Shown: positions 54,371 to 63,536, counted from the first letter of the stretch. The stretch: 64,000 bases of DNA from Phreatobacter aquaticus (GCF_005160265.1 NZ_CP039865.1:4054828-4118827); one strand, 5' to 3'. Numbers and translations: made by a program. The notes: generated by a model not told the origin, from the letters alone.

Positions 54371-56322
54371 CAGAGGGGAACCTCGCTGATCGTGAGGGTT
54401 CGGCGGATGATGCCGCGCTCGCCGCTCTCATAGGTGATCGCGGCGTCGAAGACGGTCTCGCGCTCGCCGCTATAGAGGGCGGAAATCAGCGGCGCGTAGG
54501 TCGTTTCGATCGTGTTGCGGCGAAGCTTGCGGGTGCGCGTGATCTCGCCGTCGTCGGCGTCGAAATCCTTGTGCAGATTGACGAAGCGCCGGATGCGAAG
54601 CCCCTCAGGCTGCAGCTTGTTGACATGGACCATCACGCCCGCGATCAGCGTCGCGACCTCCGGCTTCTGCGACAGATCGGCATAGGATGTGTAGGAGATG
54701 CGGTGCTCCTCCGCCCAATGGCCGACGGCGTCGAAGTCGATGCAGACGATGGCGGTCAGCTGGTCGCGGCCAGCCCCCATGACGGCAACATTCCGGACAT
54801 AGGCGCTGAATTTCAGCCGGTTCTCGATGAAATTCGGGATGTAGCGCTCGCCCGATGCCGTGCGCACCACCTCGCTGACACGCCCCAGCACGACCAGATC
54901 GCCGTCCGCGTCGATCAGGCCAGCGTCACCCGTGTGCAGCCAGCCGTCGATGATCGCCTTGGCCGACCCCTCGGGATCGTCGAAATAGCCGTCGATGACC
55001 GAAGGCGAGCGCACGAGGATCTCGCCGCTGTCGTCGATCTTGAGTTCCACACCCGCCATCGGCCGGCCAACCGTGTGCAGCTTCACATGGCCTTCGCTCT
55101 GCGCCGCCGTCAGCGCGCAGGTCTCCGTCTGGCCGTAGAACTGCTTGAGCTTGATACCAAGCGCACGGAAGAACAGGAACGTGTCCTCACCCAACGCCTC
55201 GCCGCCGGTAAAGGCACGCTCGGCGCGGGTCAGGCCCAGATAGTCGCGGAGCGGCGCATAGACCATCAGATCGCCGATCCGGTCGATGATCGCCTCGGCA
55301 AGCGTCGGCGTGCCGCCGGCCAGGCGCTTGCGCTCCAGCTCCACCGCACGAGGCATGAACAGGTCGAACAGCCAACGCTTCAAAGGCGTCGAGTTCTTCA
55401 TGCCGACCTGGATGCGGGTGAGCATCTGGTCCCAGGCCCGCGGTGCCGCAAGATAGAAGGTCGGTGAGACCTCGCGCAGGTCGTGCATCACGGTTTCCTG
55501 GCGCTCGGGGATGTTGATGGTGGCCACCATCATCAGCCCGGCACCCAGCGTGAACACGAAATCGCCGACCCAAGCTGTCGGCAGATAGGCGAAAAGCTCT
55601 TCGTTCTTGCGGAAATAGCCGCTTTGGGCGGCGTTCAGCACACCGCGCGTCACGTTCTTGTGGCGGAGTGGAATGCCCTTGGGCAGGCCCGTCGTGCCCG
55701 ACGAATGCAGAAGGACCGTCACGTCATCCGGCCCGGCCTTGCCGATCAGCTCGGCCATCAGACCGGGATCGCGGGCCAGCCGCTCGCGGCCCTCGGCGAT
55801 GATCTGATCGAACGACACGATGCCGGCATCGTCGTAACTGTCGAGGCCGCGCTTGTCGTCATAGACGATGGTGGTCGGCCGCCCGATCTTGGCCCGCAGT
55901 TCCAGGAGCTTGTCGACCTGTTCCTGATCCTCGCCGACCGCGACGGTGGGCGCGCCGTGGCGGGTCGCGGCGATCAGTTCGTCCAGCGGAATGTCAGGAT
56001 AGGCCGGCGACGGAAAGGCCCTGACCATGTTGGCGGCCAGCATCGCATAATAGAGCCTTGGCCGGTTGTCGCCGATGATGGTCAGCGCCGAACCGGGCGT
56101 CAGCCCGCGGGCCTCGAAGCCTGCCGCGATCGCCGCGACTTCCTCCAGCACCTCGCGCCAGTTCTGCTCCTGCCAGACGCCATATTTCCGCTCGCGGAAG
56201 GCCACCCGGTCGGAATGGTCAGCGGCATTGCGGGCAAGCGCTGCGACCAGCGTCGCCGGCTCGCCATCGGCATGTTTCGGCCAGGTCGTCGGAAGGGGGT
56301 GGCTGCGGAGGGGCGCGTTCAT
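54370..56322 (-). CDS. AMP-dependent acyl-CoA ligase (long-chain type)
   Basis: 650 residues from ATG 56322. Adenylation motifs: LLHSSGTTGLPKGIPLRHKN (P-loop), FYGQTETCAL, WLHTGDAGLIDADGDL and the hinge GRVSEVVRTASGERYIP. The length and FAA1-type N-terminal region match long-chain or bulky acyl-CoA synthetases. The reaction is acid + ATP + CoA to acyl-CoA. Four-base overlap with livG upstream and one-base overlap with livH downstream. In this operon the imported acid would be activated before dehydrogenation and carboxylation. Confidence 0.9.
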   Translation of the reverse strand: MNAPLRSHPLPTTWPKHADGEPATLVAALARNAADHSDRVAFRERKYGVWQEQNWREVLEEVAAIAAGFEARGLTPGSALTIIGDNRPRLYYAMLAANMVRAFPSPAYPDIPLDELIAATRHGAPTVAVGEDQEQVDKLLELRAKIGRPTTIVYDDKRGLDSYDDAGIVSFDQIIAEGRERLARDPGLMAELIGKAGPDDVTVLLHSSGTTGLPKGIPLRHKNVTRGVLNAAQSGYFRKNEELFAYLPTAWVGDFVFTLGAGLMMVATINIPERQETVMHDLREVSPTFYLAAPRAWDQMLTRIQVGMKNSTPLKRWLFDLFMPRAVELERKRLAGGTPTLAEAIIDRIGDLMVYAPLRDYLGLTRAERAFTGGEALGEDTFLFFRALGIKLKQFYGQTETCALTAAQSEGHVKLHTVGRPMAGVELKIDDSGEILVRSPSVIDGYFDDPEGSAKAIIDGWLHTGDAGLIDADGDLVVLGRVSEVVRTASGERYIPNFIENRLKFSAYVRNVAVMGAGRDQLTAIVCIDFDAVGHWAEEHRISYTSYADLSQKPEVATLIAGVMVHVNKLQPEGLRIRRFVNLHKDFDADDGEITRTRKLRRNTIETTYAPLISALYSGERETVFDAAITYESGERGIIRRTLTISEVPL

Positions 56323-57155
56323 GACGCGACCCCCGCATTGTGGCGCTTGGCTCCCCGCTCGCCGAGATAGGCGGAGACGACCTTGGGATGCGCAATCGCC
56401 TCCTGCGGGCGGCCCTGCGAGATGATCTCGCCATAGCTCAGCACCACCACGCGGTCGCAGATCGCCGTCACCACATCCATGTGGTGCTCGATGATCAGGA
56501 TGGTGACGCCGCGCGATTCCCGGGCATCCAGGATGAAGCGGGCGATATATTCCTTCTCCTCCTGGTTCATGCCGGCCATGGGCTCGTCCAGAATGAGGAA
56601 GCGCGGTTCGGCGACCAGGGCGCGGGCAAGCTCGACGCGCTTCTGCAAGCCCAGCGGGATGGTCTCCACCGGCTCGTCGCGGATATCCTGGAGCTGCATG
56701 AACTCGATGATTTCCTCGACGAAGCGGCGGTGCGCCAGCTCCTCCTTCTCGGCCCACCACCAGTAGAACAGCGTGCCGAGCGCGCTGGGATGCATGTGGG
56801 TGTGACGGCCGATCAGGATGTTGTCGAGAACGCTCATGCCCTTGAAGAGCGCGAGGTTCTGGAAGGTGCGGGCGACGCCCTTCCGCGCGATCTGATGCGG
56901 CGCGACATGGGTGATGTTCTCGCCGAACAGCGTCACCGTGCCGGCATTGGGCGGATAGAAGCCGGTAACGACATTGACCAGCGTCGTCTTGCCCGAACCA
57001 TTCGGCCCGACGAGGCCGAAGATCTCGCCCTCGCGGACGTCGAGCGAGGTCCCCTTCAGCGCCTTGAGGCCGCCGAACGACCGCTCGATGCCGTCGCAGG
57101 CCAGCACGATCGGCCGGTCGGACAGGATTTGCATGCTGGAGTTCGTGGGGTTCAT
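56319..57155 (-). CDS. livG: HAAT transporter ATPase LivG, second set
   Basis: 278 residues from ATG 57155, with GAGGCGG upstream. Walker A GPNGSGKTT, VARTFQNLALFKGMSVLDN, an insertion with a Trp-rich FYWWWAEKEEL helix, and Walker B FLILDEPMAGMN. The signature reads IPLGLQKRVELARAL in place of LSGGQ, a variant seen in this LivG branch. Seven bases follow the carboxyltransferase stop, so carboxylase and transporter genes are one transcript. Confidence 0.9.
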   Translation of the reverse strand: MNPTNSSMQILSDRPIVLACDGIERSFGGLKALKGTSLDVREGEIFGLVGPNGSGKTTLVNVVTGFYPPNAGTVTLFGENITHVAPHQIARKGVARTFQNLALFKGMSVLDNILIGRHTHMHPSALGTLFYWWWAEKEELAHRRFVEEIIEFMQLQDIRDEPVETIPLGLQKRVELARALVAEPRFLILDEPMAGMNQEEKEYIARFILDARESRGVTILIIEHHMDVVTAICDRVVVLSYGEIISQGRPQEAIAHPKVVSAYLGERGAKRHNAGVAS

Positions 57156-57162
57156 CACCGCC

Positions 57163-58770
57163 TCACATCCTGAACACGCCGTAATGGGGATCGCCGCCGG
57201 GCGCATTGAGCGCCGCCGACAGCGCGATGGCCAGCGCATTGCGCGTATCGACCGGATCGAGGATGCCGTCGTCCCAGATCTCCGACGTCGAGTAATAGGC
57301 GCTCGACTGGCGGCGGTACTCCTCCAGGATCGGATCGCGGATGGCGGCAATGCCCGCGGCATCCAGCGTCTCGCCGTGGCGCGCGAGCTGGCGCACCTTG
57401 ATGTCGGCGAGCACGTTGGAGGCCTGTTCAGCCCCCATCACCGAGATCTGGCTCTGCGGCCACATGAACAGGAAGCGCGGATCGAAGGCCCGGCCCGACA
57501 TGCCGTAATTGCCGGCGCCGAACGAGCCATTGACCACCACTGTGATCTTCGGGACCTCGAGGCCCGCCACGGCCATGATCATCTTGGCGCCGTCCTTGGT
57601 GATGCCGCGATGCTCGTATTCCCGGCCGATCATGTAGCCGGTGATGTTCTGCAGGAAGAGAACCGGCGTGCGGTTCTGGTCGCAGAGCTGCATGAAATGG
57701 GCACCCTTGAGGGTGGAATCGTTGAACAGCACGCCATTGTTGGCGAGGATCCCGACCGGGCAGCCCCAGACATTGGCAAAGCCGCAGATCAGGCTCGTGC
57801 CATAGGCCGGCTGGTACTCGTGGAAGCGCGAGCCATCGACCACGCGCGCGATCACCTCGCGCATGTCGAACTGCACCTTGATGTCGCGCGGAATGACGCC
57901 GTAGAGCTCGGAGGGATCATAGGCCGGCGGCTCGGGATCGGCCCATTGCACCTGAGCCTTCGGCCGCTTCGGGAAGGTGCCGACGATCTCGCGGGCAATC
58001 GCGATGGCGTGCCGCTCGTTGGTCGCGGGATAGTCCGCCGTGCCGGAGATGCGGGTATGGACATCGGCGCCGCCGAGATCGTCCACCGTCACCTCTTCGC
58101 CTGTTGCCGCCTTCACCAGCGGCGGACCGCCGAGGAAGATCGCCCCCGTGCCGTTGACGATGACATTATACTCGGAGAGCGCCGGCACATAGGCACCGCC
58201 GGCCGTGCAATGGCCGAGAACGATGGCCACCTGCGGAATGCCCATCTTCGACAGCGTCGCCTGGTTGCGGAAGATCCGGCCAGCCAGATAGCGGTCGCCG
58301 AACAGTTCCGCCTGCAGCGGCAGGAAGCCGCCGGCGCTGTCGCAGAGATGGACCACCGGCAGCCGGTTCTCGATGGCGATGTCGAGGACGCGGACGATCT
58401 TCTTGACCGAGAGCGGATACCAGGCGCCGCCCTTCACGCTAGCATCGTCGGCGTGGATGATGACTTCCCGGCCCGACACGATGCCGATGCCGGACACGAT
58501 GCCGGCGCCCGGCACGTCGCCGTCATAGGCCTGGTTGGCAGCGAGTGTCGACAGTTCGAGGAAGGGCGTGCCGGGGTCGAGCAGTGCCTCGATCCGGTCG
58601 CGCACGAACATCTTGCCCTGGCGGGCCAGCCGGTCGAGATCGCGCTGAGGCCGGATCAGCCGGGCCTGTTGCTGGCGTTCCTTGAGGGCTGCCGCCAGCG
58701 CCTGGTTATGCGCCCGGTTGGCGGCGAACTCGGATGATCGGGTGTCGAGGGCTGAGATGATCTTGCGCAT
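57163..58770 (-). CDS. acyl-CoA carboxylase carboxyltransferase subunit (MCC/GCC beta-like)
   Basis: 535 residues from ATG 58770, with GGGAGCG upstream. Crotonase-fold N and C halves: DSAGGFLPLQ and GHCTAGGAYVPALSEYN form the acyl-CoA oxyanion site. The C half has NNGVLFNDSTLKGAHFMQLC, LQNITGYMIGREYEHRGI and NGSFGAGNYGMSGRAFDPRF, a run typical of methylcrotonyl-CoA and geranoyl-CoA carboxylase beta subunits rather than propionyl-CoA carboxylase. Length equals LiuB/AtuC. It would carboxylate a branched 2-enoyl-CoA at the gamma position. Confidence 0.87.
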   Translation of the reverse strand: MRKIISALDTRSSEFAANRAHNQALAAALKERQQQARLIRPQRDLDRLARQGKMFVRDRIEALLDPGTPFLELSTLAANQAYDGDVPGAGIVSGIGIVSGREVIIHADDASVKGGAWYPLSVKKIVRVLDIAIENRLPVVHLCDSAGGFLPLQAELFGDRYLAGRIFRNQATLSKMGIPQVAIVLGHCTAGGAYVPALSEYNVIVNGTGAIFLGGPPLVKAATGEEVTVDDLGGADVHTRISGTADYPATNERHAIAIAREIVGTFPKRPKAQVQWADPEPPAYDPSELYGVIPRDIKVQFDMREVIARVVDGSRFHEYQPAYGTSLICGFANVWGCPVGILANNGVLFNDSTLKGAHFMQLCDQNRTPVLFLQNITGYMIGREYEHRGITKDGAKMIMAVAGLEVPKITVVVNGSFGAGNYGMSGRAFDPRFLFMWPQSQISVMGAEQASNVLADIKVRQLARHGETLDAAGIAAIRDPILEEYRRQSSAYYSTSEIWDDGILDPVDTRNALAIALSAALNAPGGDPHYGVFRM

Positions 58771-58771
58771 G

Positions 58772-59269
58772 TCAGACCGCTCCCGAACCGAGGGTGACCA
58801 GCGGCGCATCGCGGTCGAAGCTTTGGCCGGCCGCCACATGCAGTTCGGCGATAACCCCGTCGTGCCAGGCGCGGATCGTCGTCTCGAGCTTCATGCTCTC
58901 GATCACCACGAGCGGATCACCAGTCGTCACTGCATCGCCGACAGCCACATCGACGCGCACAACGGTGCCGGGCATCGGCGCGCGCGCGACATCGCCACCG
59001 GCGCTGTCGTCGGCATCGGCGAAGCGCCGGGCGGGATCGAGATGGCGGACCTGATAGGTGCGGCCGCCGAGATGCAGGTGGATCACTTCGCCCTCGATCA
59101 CCATCAGCACCGGCTCGCGCCGGCTGTCGACGCTGAGTTCGCGGTCAAGGCCCTGGCCGTCGAGCGAGACACGGGCACGGCCCGCGTCGCCCTCCAGGCG
59201 ATAGGCCTGACCATCGCGGGCGAGCCAGACCTCGGTTTCCGTGCCGTCGATGTCGAAAGCGTGCCGCAT
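58772..59269 (-). CDS. biotin carrier subunit of acyl-CoA carboxylase, separate from its carboxylase
   Basis: 165 residues from the ATG at 59269. The first 90 residues, starting RHAFDIDGTETEV, resemble the BT linker domain of MCC/PCC alpha subunits. The last 75 form the biotinyl domain, with Lys127 in VIESMKLETT (ESMKL instead of the usual AMKM) preceded by APMPGTVVRVDVAVGDAV. It lies one base after the biotin carboxylase stop. Carboxylase plus carrier add up to 658 residues, the length of a normal single-chain alpha subunit, so this appears to be a natural gene fission. Confidence 0.85.
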   Translation of the reverse strand: MRHAFDIDGTETEVWLARDGQAYRLEGDAGRARVSLDGQGLDRELSVDSRREPVLMVIEGEVIHLHLGGRTYQVRHLDPARRFADADDSAGGDVARAPMPGTVVRVDVAVGDAVTTGDPLVVIESMKLETTIRAWHDGVIAELHVAAGQSFDRDAPLVTLGSGAV

Positions 59270-59270
59270 G

Positions 59271-60752
59271 TCAGTTCCGCCAGCCCCCGATGGCCGCATG
59301 AAGCGGCGGCACGGCATCCGCGCCATCGCGCACCGCGCGGGTCGCAAGGGCCGCAACCGCTGCGATCCGGCGCAAGAGATCGGCCGAGAGCGTAGGCTCG
59401 GCGGCAAGATCCGGGTTCTCGTCGATCCAGCCGGTATGGACAGCGCCCGCCGCGAAGTCGGGATGGGCCATCAGCCGATCCAGAAAGCCGCCATTGGTCT
59501 CGCAGCCGAGCAGCGCGAAGCCGGCCAGCGCCTTGCGTGCCCGCGCAATCGCGGTCGCTCGGTCGGGGCCATGCACGATCACCTTGGCAAGCATCGGATC
59601 GAACGCCGTCGTCACCCGCTGCCCCTCGGCAATGCCGATATCGACGCGGATCCCCTCGCCTGTCGGCAACCTCAGCGCCAGCACGGAGCCGGTGGTCGGC
59701 GTGAAGCCGCGCGCCGCCGATTCCGCATAGATCCTGAGCTCGATCGCATGGCCGGTGGAGCGGATATCGCCCTGTCCGAAGGCCAGCCGCTCGCCGGCGG
59801 CCACCCGCAGCTGCGTCTCAACCAGATCGATGCCGGTGACCTCTTCGGTCACGGGATGCTCGACCTGCAGGCGGGTGTTCATCTCGAGGAAGTAGAACTC
59901 GCCGCCGCCGAAGATGAACTCCACTGTGCCGGCATTGCGATAGCCCGCGGCCCGCGCGATGCCCGCCGCGGTCTCGCAGATGCGGCTTCGAAGCTCGGGC
60001 GTCAGCGCCGGCGACGGCGTCTCCTCGACGATCTTCTGGAAGCGCCGCTGCACCGAGCATTCCCGCTCGCCGAGATGGACGACCGTGCCGTGGCCATCGC
60101 CCATGACCTGCACCTCGATATGGCGGGGCCGCTCGACGAAGCGCTCGACATAGAGTCGGCCGTCGCCGAAGTAGCGCTCGCCCTCGCTGCGGGCCTGGGC
60201 GATCTCCTGATCGAGCAAGGCCATGTCGCGGACGATCCGCATGCCCTTGCCGCCGCCGCCAGCTGACGGCTTGACCAGCAGCGGAGCGCCGAGCGCCCTC
60301 GCCCGCTCGACGAAGCTTGCCGGATCCTCGTCCTCGATCGCCGAGGGCGCGACCGGGAAACCCCGCTCGGCGACGAAGGCGCGCGCGCGGATCTTGTCGC
60401 CCATCAGGTCGATCGCCTCGGGCGTCGGGCCGACGAAGGTCAGGCCTGCAGCCGCTACAGCGCGGGCGAAGCCAGCATTCTCCGACAGGAAGCCATAGCC
60501 CGGATGGATCGCGCCTGCGCCGGTGCGCCGCGCAGCCTCGATGATCTGCGCCCCATCGAGATAGGCGGCAACGCCGGTACGGCCCTCGATCGCCACCACC
60601 TCGTCGGCGCCAAGCGTTGCCGGCGAGCCCGCATCGGCGGCGTGGGCGACAACGACGGTCCTCAGCCCCAGTCGCTTGGCGGTCCGGATGATCCTGAGTG
60701 CGATCTCGCCGCGATTGGCGACCAGCAGCGTGTCGAAGGGAAAGCCGCTCAT
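59271..60752 (-). CDS. acyl-CoA carboxylase biotin carboxylase subunit
   Basis: 493 residues. LLVANRGEIALRIIRTAKRLG at the N-terminus, HPGYGFLSENAGFARA, ATP-loop SAGGGGKGMRIV, GERECSVQRRFQKIVEE, FYFLEMNTRLQVEHPVTEEVTG, and a C-terminal domain ending near 450. The linker and carrier domains are on the next gene. A four-base overlap (ATGA) with the TetR gene couples it to its regulator. Confidence 0.9.
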   Translation of the reverse strand: MSGFPFDTLLVANRGEIALRIIRTAKRLGLRTVVVAHAADAGSPATLGADEVVAIEGRTGVAAYLDGAQIIEAARRTGAGAIHPGYGFLSENAGFARAVAAAGLTFVGPTPEAIDLMGDKIRARAFVAERGFPVAPSAIEDEDPASFVERARALGAPLLVKPSAGGGGKGMRIVRDMALLDQEIAQARSEGERYFGDGRLYVERFVERPRHIEVQVMGDGHGTVVHLGERECSVQRRFQKIVEETPSPALTPELRSRICETAAGIARAAGYRNAGTVEFIFGGGEFYFLEMNTRLQVEHPVTEEVTGIDLVETQLRVAAGERLAFGQGDIRSTGHAIELRIYAESAARGFTPTTGSVLALRLPTGEGIRVDIGIAEGQRVTTAFDPMLAKVIVHGPDRATAIARARKALAGFALLGCETNGGFLDRLMAHPDFAAGAVHTGWIDENPDLAAEPTLSADLLRRIAAVAALATRAVRDGADAVPPLHAAIGGWRN

Positions 60753-61360
60753 GCCTCACCCTCCGGCCGGGCCATCAGGCCGAAGCGCAGCAGCTGGACC
60801 AGGCCCGCCGCCGTCGCGTCGATGTCGAGAGGCCGGCCATTCACCGCGGCCCAGGTCCGGTGTTCGATCGCGCCGAAGATGACGTCGCGGACCAGCCGGA
60901 TATCGATGTCGCTGCGCACCACGCCCTTGGCGATCCCGCTCTCGATGATGCGCACGAGAATGGACGTATAGCGGCGGTTCAGCTGCTGCACCGCCGAGCC
61001 CTGATAATCGGCCGCCGTGCGCACTTCCGAGATGAACAGGCGGCAGGCATCGGCCTCCAGCACGAAGGCTTCGATGTGGCGGTGGATGATGCCGTGGAGC
61101 CGGACCTCGAACGGCGCCTCGCGGGCGGCGATCGCCTCGAGGTCGACCATGGTCCGCTCGTAGAACTCGGTCAGGACCGCGTTCAGCAGGTCGCGCTTGT
61201 TCTGGAAGTAGCGATAGACTAGGCCGTCCGAGACGCCTGCGGCGCGCGCGATGTCGGCAATCGAGGTGCCCTCGAAGCCACGCTGCGCAAAGGCCTCACG
61301 CGCCGCGCCGAGGATCGAATCGTGCCGATCCTGCATCCGTTTCGCTGAGATCACGGGCAT
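60749..61360 (-). CDS. TetR-family regulator, first gene of the carboxylase-transporter operon
   Basis: 203 residues from ATG 61360, with GAGGGC upstream. Helix-turn-helix: SILGAAREAFAQRGFEGTSIADIARAAGVSDGLVYRYFQNKRDLLNAV (about 14-60). The helical ligand domain follows, of the FadR/LiuR-like TetR_C type, for which acyl-CoA esters are frequent ligands. It overlaps the biotin carboxylase start. A TGAAT/ATTCA palindrome at 61466-61478, between this gene and the divergent acyl-CoA dehydrogenase gene, is a candidate operator controlling both directions. Confidence 0.88.
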   Translation of the reverse strand: MPVISAKRMQDRHDSILGAAREAFAQRGFEGTSIADIARAAGVSDGLVYRYFQNKRDLLNAVLTEFYERTMVDLEAIAAREAPFEVRLHGIIHRHIEAFVLEADACRLFISEVRTAADYQGSAVQQLNRRYTSILVRIIESGIAKGVVRSDIDIRLVRDVIFGAIEHRTWAAVNGRPLDIDATAAGLVQLLRFGLMARPEGEA

Positions 61361-61465
61361 GGAAATGCCCTCGCCGCGGCGGTGCCGCTGCCGACCTGGA
61401 CCATCGTTTCCTCCTTGGATTGCGCCTCTGTGAATTGAAGCGGGCGCTTGCCAAGTGCGCAATAC

Positions 61466-61478
61466 TGAATATCATTCA
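61466..61478. promoter_or_regulatory. candidate TetR operator TGAAT-N3-ATTCA
   Basis: A 13-base perfect palindrome in the 170-base divergent promoter region between the TetR gene and the acyl-CoA dehydrogenase gene. It lies 53 bases before the dehydrogenase start. Acyl-CoA-responsive TetR regulators bind similar TGAAT/ATTCA sites; binding here is inferred. Confidence 0.45.
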
Positions 61479-61530
61479 CTGAAACCTGTCAACACGCGAC
61501 AAGCGGCGACAACGTCCTGGGGAGGACACC

Positions 61531-62733
61531 ATGACCACCACCCTGACAGCTGGGCGGAACAGCCCCTATTCGGCCTTCGATCTCTCGCCGGACCAGCTGG
61601 AAATCCTTGATCTCGCATCGAAATTCTCGCGCGATGAATTGCTGCCGCTGCAGCCGAAGATGGACAACGAGGAATGGTGGCCGCCTCAGGCTATGCCGGC
61701 GCTGGCCGGCATGGGGTTCCTGGGGGTGACCGTTCCGGAGGAGCTTGGCGGCTCGGGCTCGGACTTCTTCACCTCCGGCCTGATCACGCAAGGGTTGGCC
61801 CGCTACAACCCGTCGGTCGCGCTCTCCTATGTGGCGCACGAGAACCTCTGCCTCAACAACATCGCCCGGAACGGCGGCGACGATGTGAAGAAGCGCTTCG
61901 TGCCCGGGCTCTGCGACGGCACCAAGATCGGCGCCCTCGCCCTGACCGAGCCCGGCGCAGGCTCCGACGCTCTCGGCTCGATGGCCACCACCGCCCGCCT
62001 CGACGGCGACCATTACGTGCTGAATGGCCGCAAGCTCTACATCACCAACGGTCCCGTCGCCGATGTCGTGCTGGTCTATGCCAAGACCGACAAGTCGAAG
62101 GGCGCCAAGGGCATTTCCGCCTTCGTCGTCGAGAAGGGCACGCCCGGCTTCGCGGTCGCCCAGAAGCTCGACAAGATGGGCTTTCGCGGCTCCACTACAG
62201 CCGAACTGACCTTCGACGATTGCCGCGTTCCCGCCGCCAACATGGTCGGCCCGGAGAATCGCGGCGTCGCCGTCGTCATGAGCGGCCTCGACCTGGAACG
62301 CGCCATCGTCGCCATGATCAATGTCGGTATGGCCGAGCGCGCGCTCGATCTCGCCATCGACTATGCCAAGACCCGCCAGCAATTCGGCAAGGCGATCGGC
62401 GAGTTCCAGCTGGTCCAGGGCAAGCTCGCGGAGATGTATGTCACCGTCGAGGCCATGAAGGCGCTCTGCTATCGCACGCTCGCTCAGTGCAACGACCTCG
62501 CCGAGGGCGATGGCGGGCGCGGCGAGGTGCACAAGGTGACGGCCGCCGCCATCATGTTCGCGGCCGAGGGCTGCACCCGCGTCATTTCGGATGCGGTGCA
62601 GATCTTCGGCGGCGCCGGCTACATGCGCGAAACCGAGGTCAATCGGCTCTATCGCGCCTCCAAGCTGCTGGAAATCGGCGCCGGCACCACCGAGATCCGC
62701 AAGCTGATCATTGCCGGCGAACTGCTGCGCTGA
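61531..62733 (+). CDS. acyl-CoA dehydrogenase, isovaleryl-CoA type
   Basis: 400 residues. FAD and substrate motifs ALTEPGAGSDALGSMATTA, LYITNGPVADVVLVYAKT and GFRGSTTAELTFDDCRVP. The catalytic base is at the isovaleryl-CoA dehydrogenase position, Glu256 in SGLDLER, while the usual medium-chain position reads LEIGAGTTEIRKL with no Glu. This marks enzymes for short branched acyl-CoAs. It is divergent from the TetR operon and likely feeds its carboxylase with a branched 2-enoyl-CoA. It differs from the ivd gene at the left window edge. Confidence 0.88.
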   Translation: MTTTLTAGRNSPYSAFDLSPDQLEILDLASKFSRDELLPLQPKMDNEEWWPPQAMPALAGMGFLGVTVPEELGGSGSDFFTSGLITQGLARYNPSVALSYVAHENLCLNNIARNGGDDVKKRFVPGLCDGTKIGALALTEPGAGSDALGSMATTARLDGDHYVLNGRKLYITNGPVADVVLVYAKTDKSKGAKGISAFVVEKGTPGFAVAQKLDKMGFRGSTTAELTFDDCRVPAANMVGPENRGVAVVMSGLDLERAIVAMINVGMAERALDLAIDYAKTRQQFGKAIGEFQLVQGKLAEMYVTVEAMKALCYRTLAQCNDLAEGDGGRGEVHKVTAAAIMFAAEGCTRVISDAVQIFGGAGYMRETEVNRLYRASKLLEIGAGTTEIRKLIIAGELLR

Positions 62734-62750
62734 GCCCGGCAATGGCTGCC

Positions 62751-63536
62751 CTATGGCTCGAAACGCGCCGGCCGGCGCTCGATGAAGGCCGAAATGCCTT
62801 CGCGGAAATCGGCGCTGCCGGCCCGCTCGATGAACGAGGCCTTCTCGGCGGCCAGCTGGTCGGCGAGCGTGCCCGTGGTGGCCAGGCCCACCAGCCGCTT
62901 CACCGCGGCATTGGCGCCATTGGCACCGCCCGCGATGCGCGCAGCCAGCGCCAGGGCTTCAGCCTCGAGCTGGTCGGGCGCAACCACCTTGTTGACGAGA
63001 CCGAGGCGGAGCGCGGTCGCGGCATCCATGGGATCGTTGGTGAGCATCATTTCCATGGCGACGCGCGGTCCGAGCAGCCTCGTCAGCGACCAGGTCGTGC
63101 CACCATCCGGGCTCGTGCCGATCTTGGTATAGGCCGACAGGAAGGTGGCGTTGTCGGCGGCAATGGCCAGATCGCAGGCCATGGCGAGACCAAGCCCGCC
63201 ACCGGCGACCGGCCCCTGCAACGCCGCGATGATCGGCTGCGGCATCGCCCGCATCGCGCCAATGGCCTTGTGGAACAGGTCGATCAGCCGGGTCGCGGCC
63301 GCCGGTGCATTCATCAGGTCCTGATGGAACAGGGTGAGATCGCCGCCCGCCATGAACGACCGGCCGGCGCCGGCCAGAACGACAACCCGCACTTTTTTAT
63401 TGGCGGAAAGATCGCTCATCGCGGCGACCAGTCCCTCGCCCATCGCGACATCCAGCACGTTCAATTGCTTGGGGCGATTGAGCCGAACGGTCGCGACCGG
63501 TCCCTCCACGCTGACGACAACCACGTCCTCCGACAT
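62751..63536 (-). CDS. enoyl-CoA hydratase/isomerase family protein
   Basis: 261 residues from ATG 63536, with GGGAGGA five bases upstream. Crotonase fold: VATVRLNRPKQLNVLD, oxyanion loops AGAGRSFMAGGDL and GPVAGGGLGLAMACDLAIAA, and SYTKIGTSPDGGTTWSL-like segment with Asp-Gly at the place of the second catalytic Glu. The first Glu position is not conserved, so isomerase or other crotonase chemistry is possible. It is convergent with the dehydrogenase (17 bases between stops) and divergent from the next hydratase gene. Confidence 0.85.
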   Translation of the reverse strand: MSEDVVVVSVEGPVATVRLNRPKQLNVLDVAMGEGLVAAMSDLSANKKVRVVVLAGAGRSFMAGGDLTLFHQDLMNAPAAATRLIDLFHKAIGAMRAMPQPIIAALQGPVAGGGLGLAMACDLAIAADNATFLSAYTKIGTSPDGGTTWSLTRLLGPRVAMEMMLTNDPMDAATALRLGLVNKVVAPDQLEAEALALAARIAGGANGANAAVKRLVGLATTGTLADQLAAEKASFIERAGSADFREGISAFIERRPARFEP

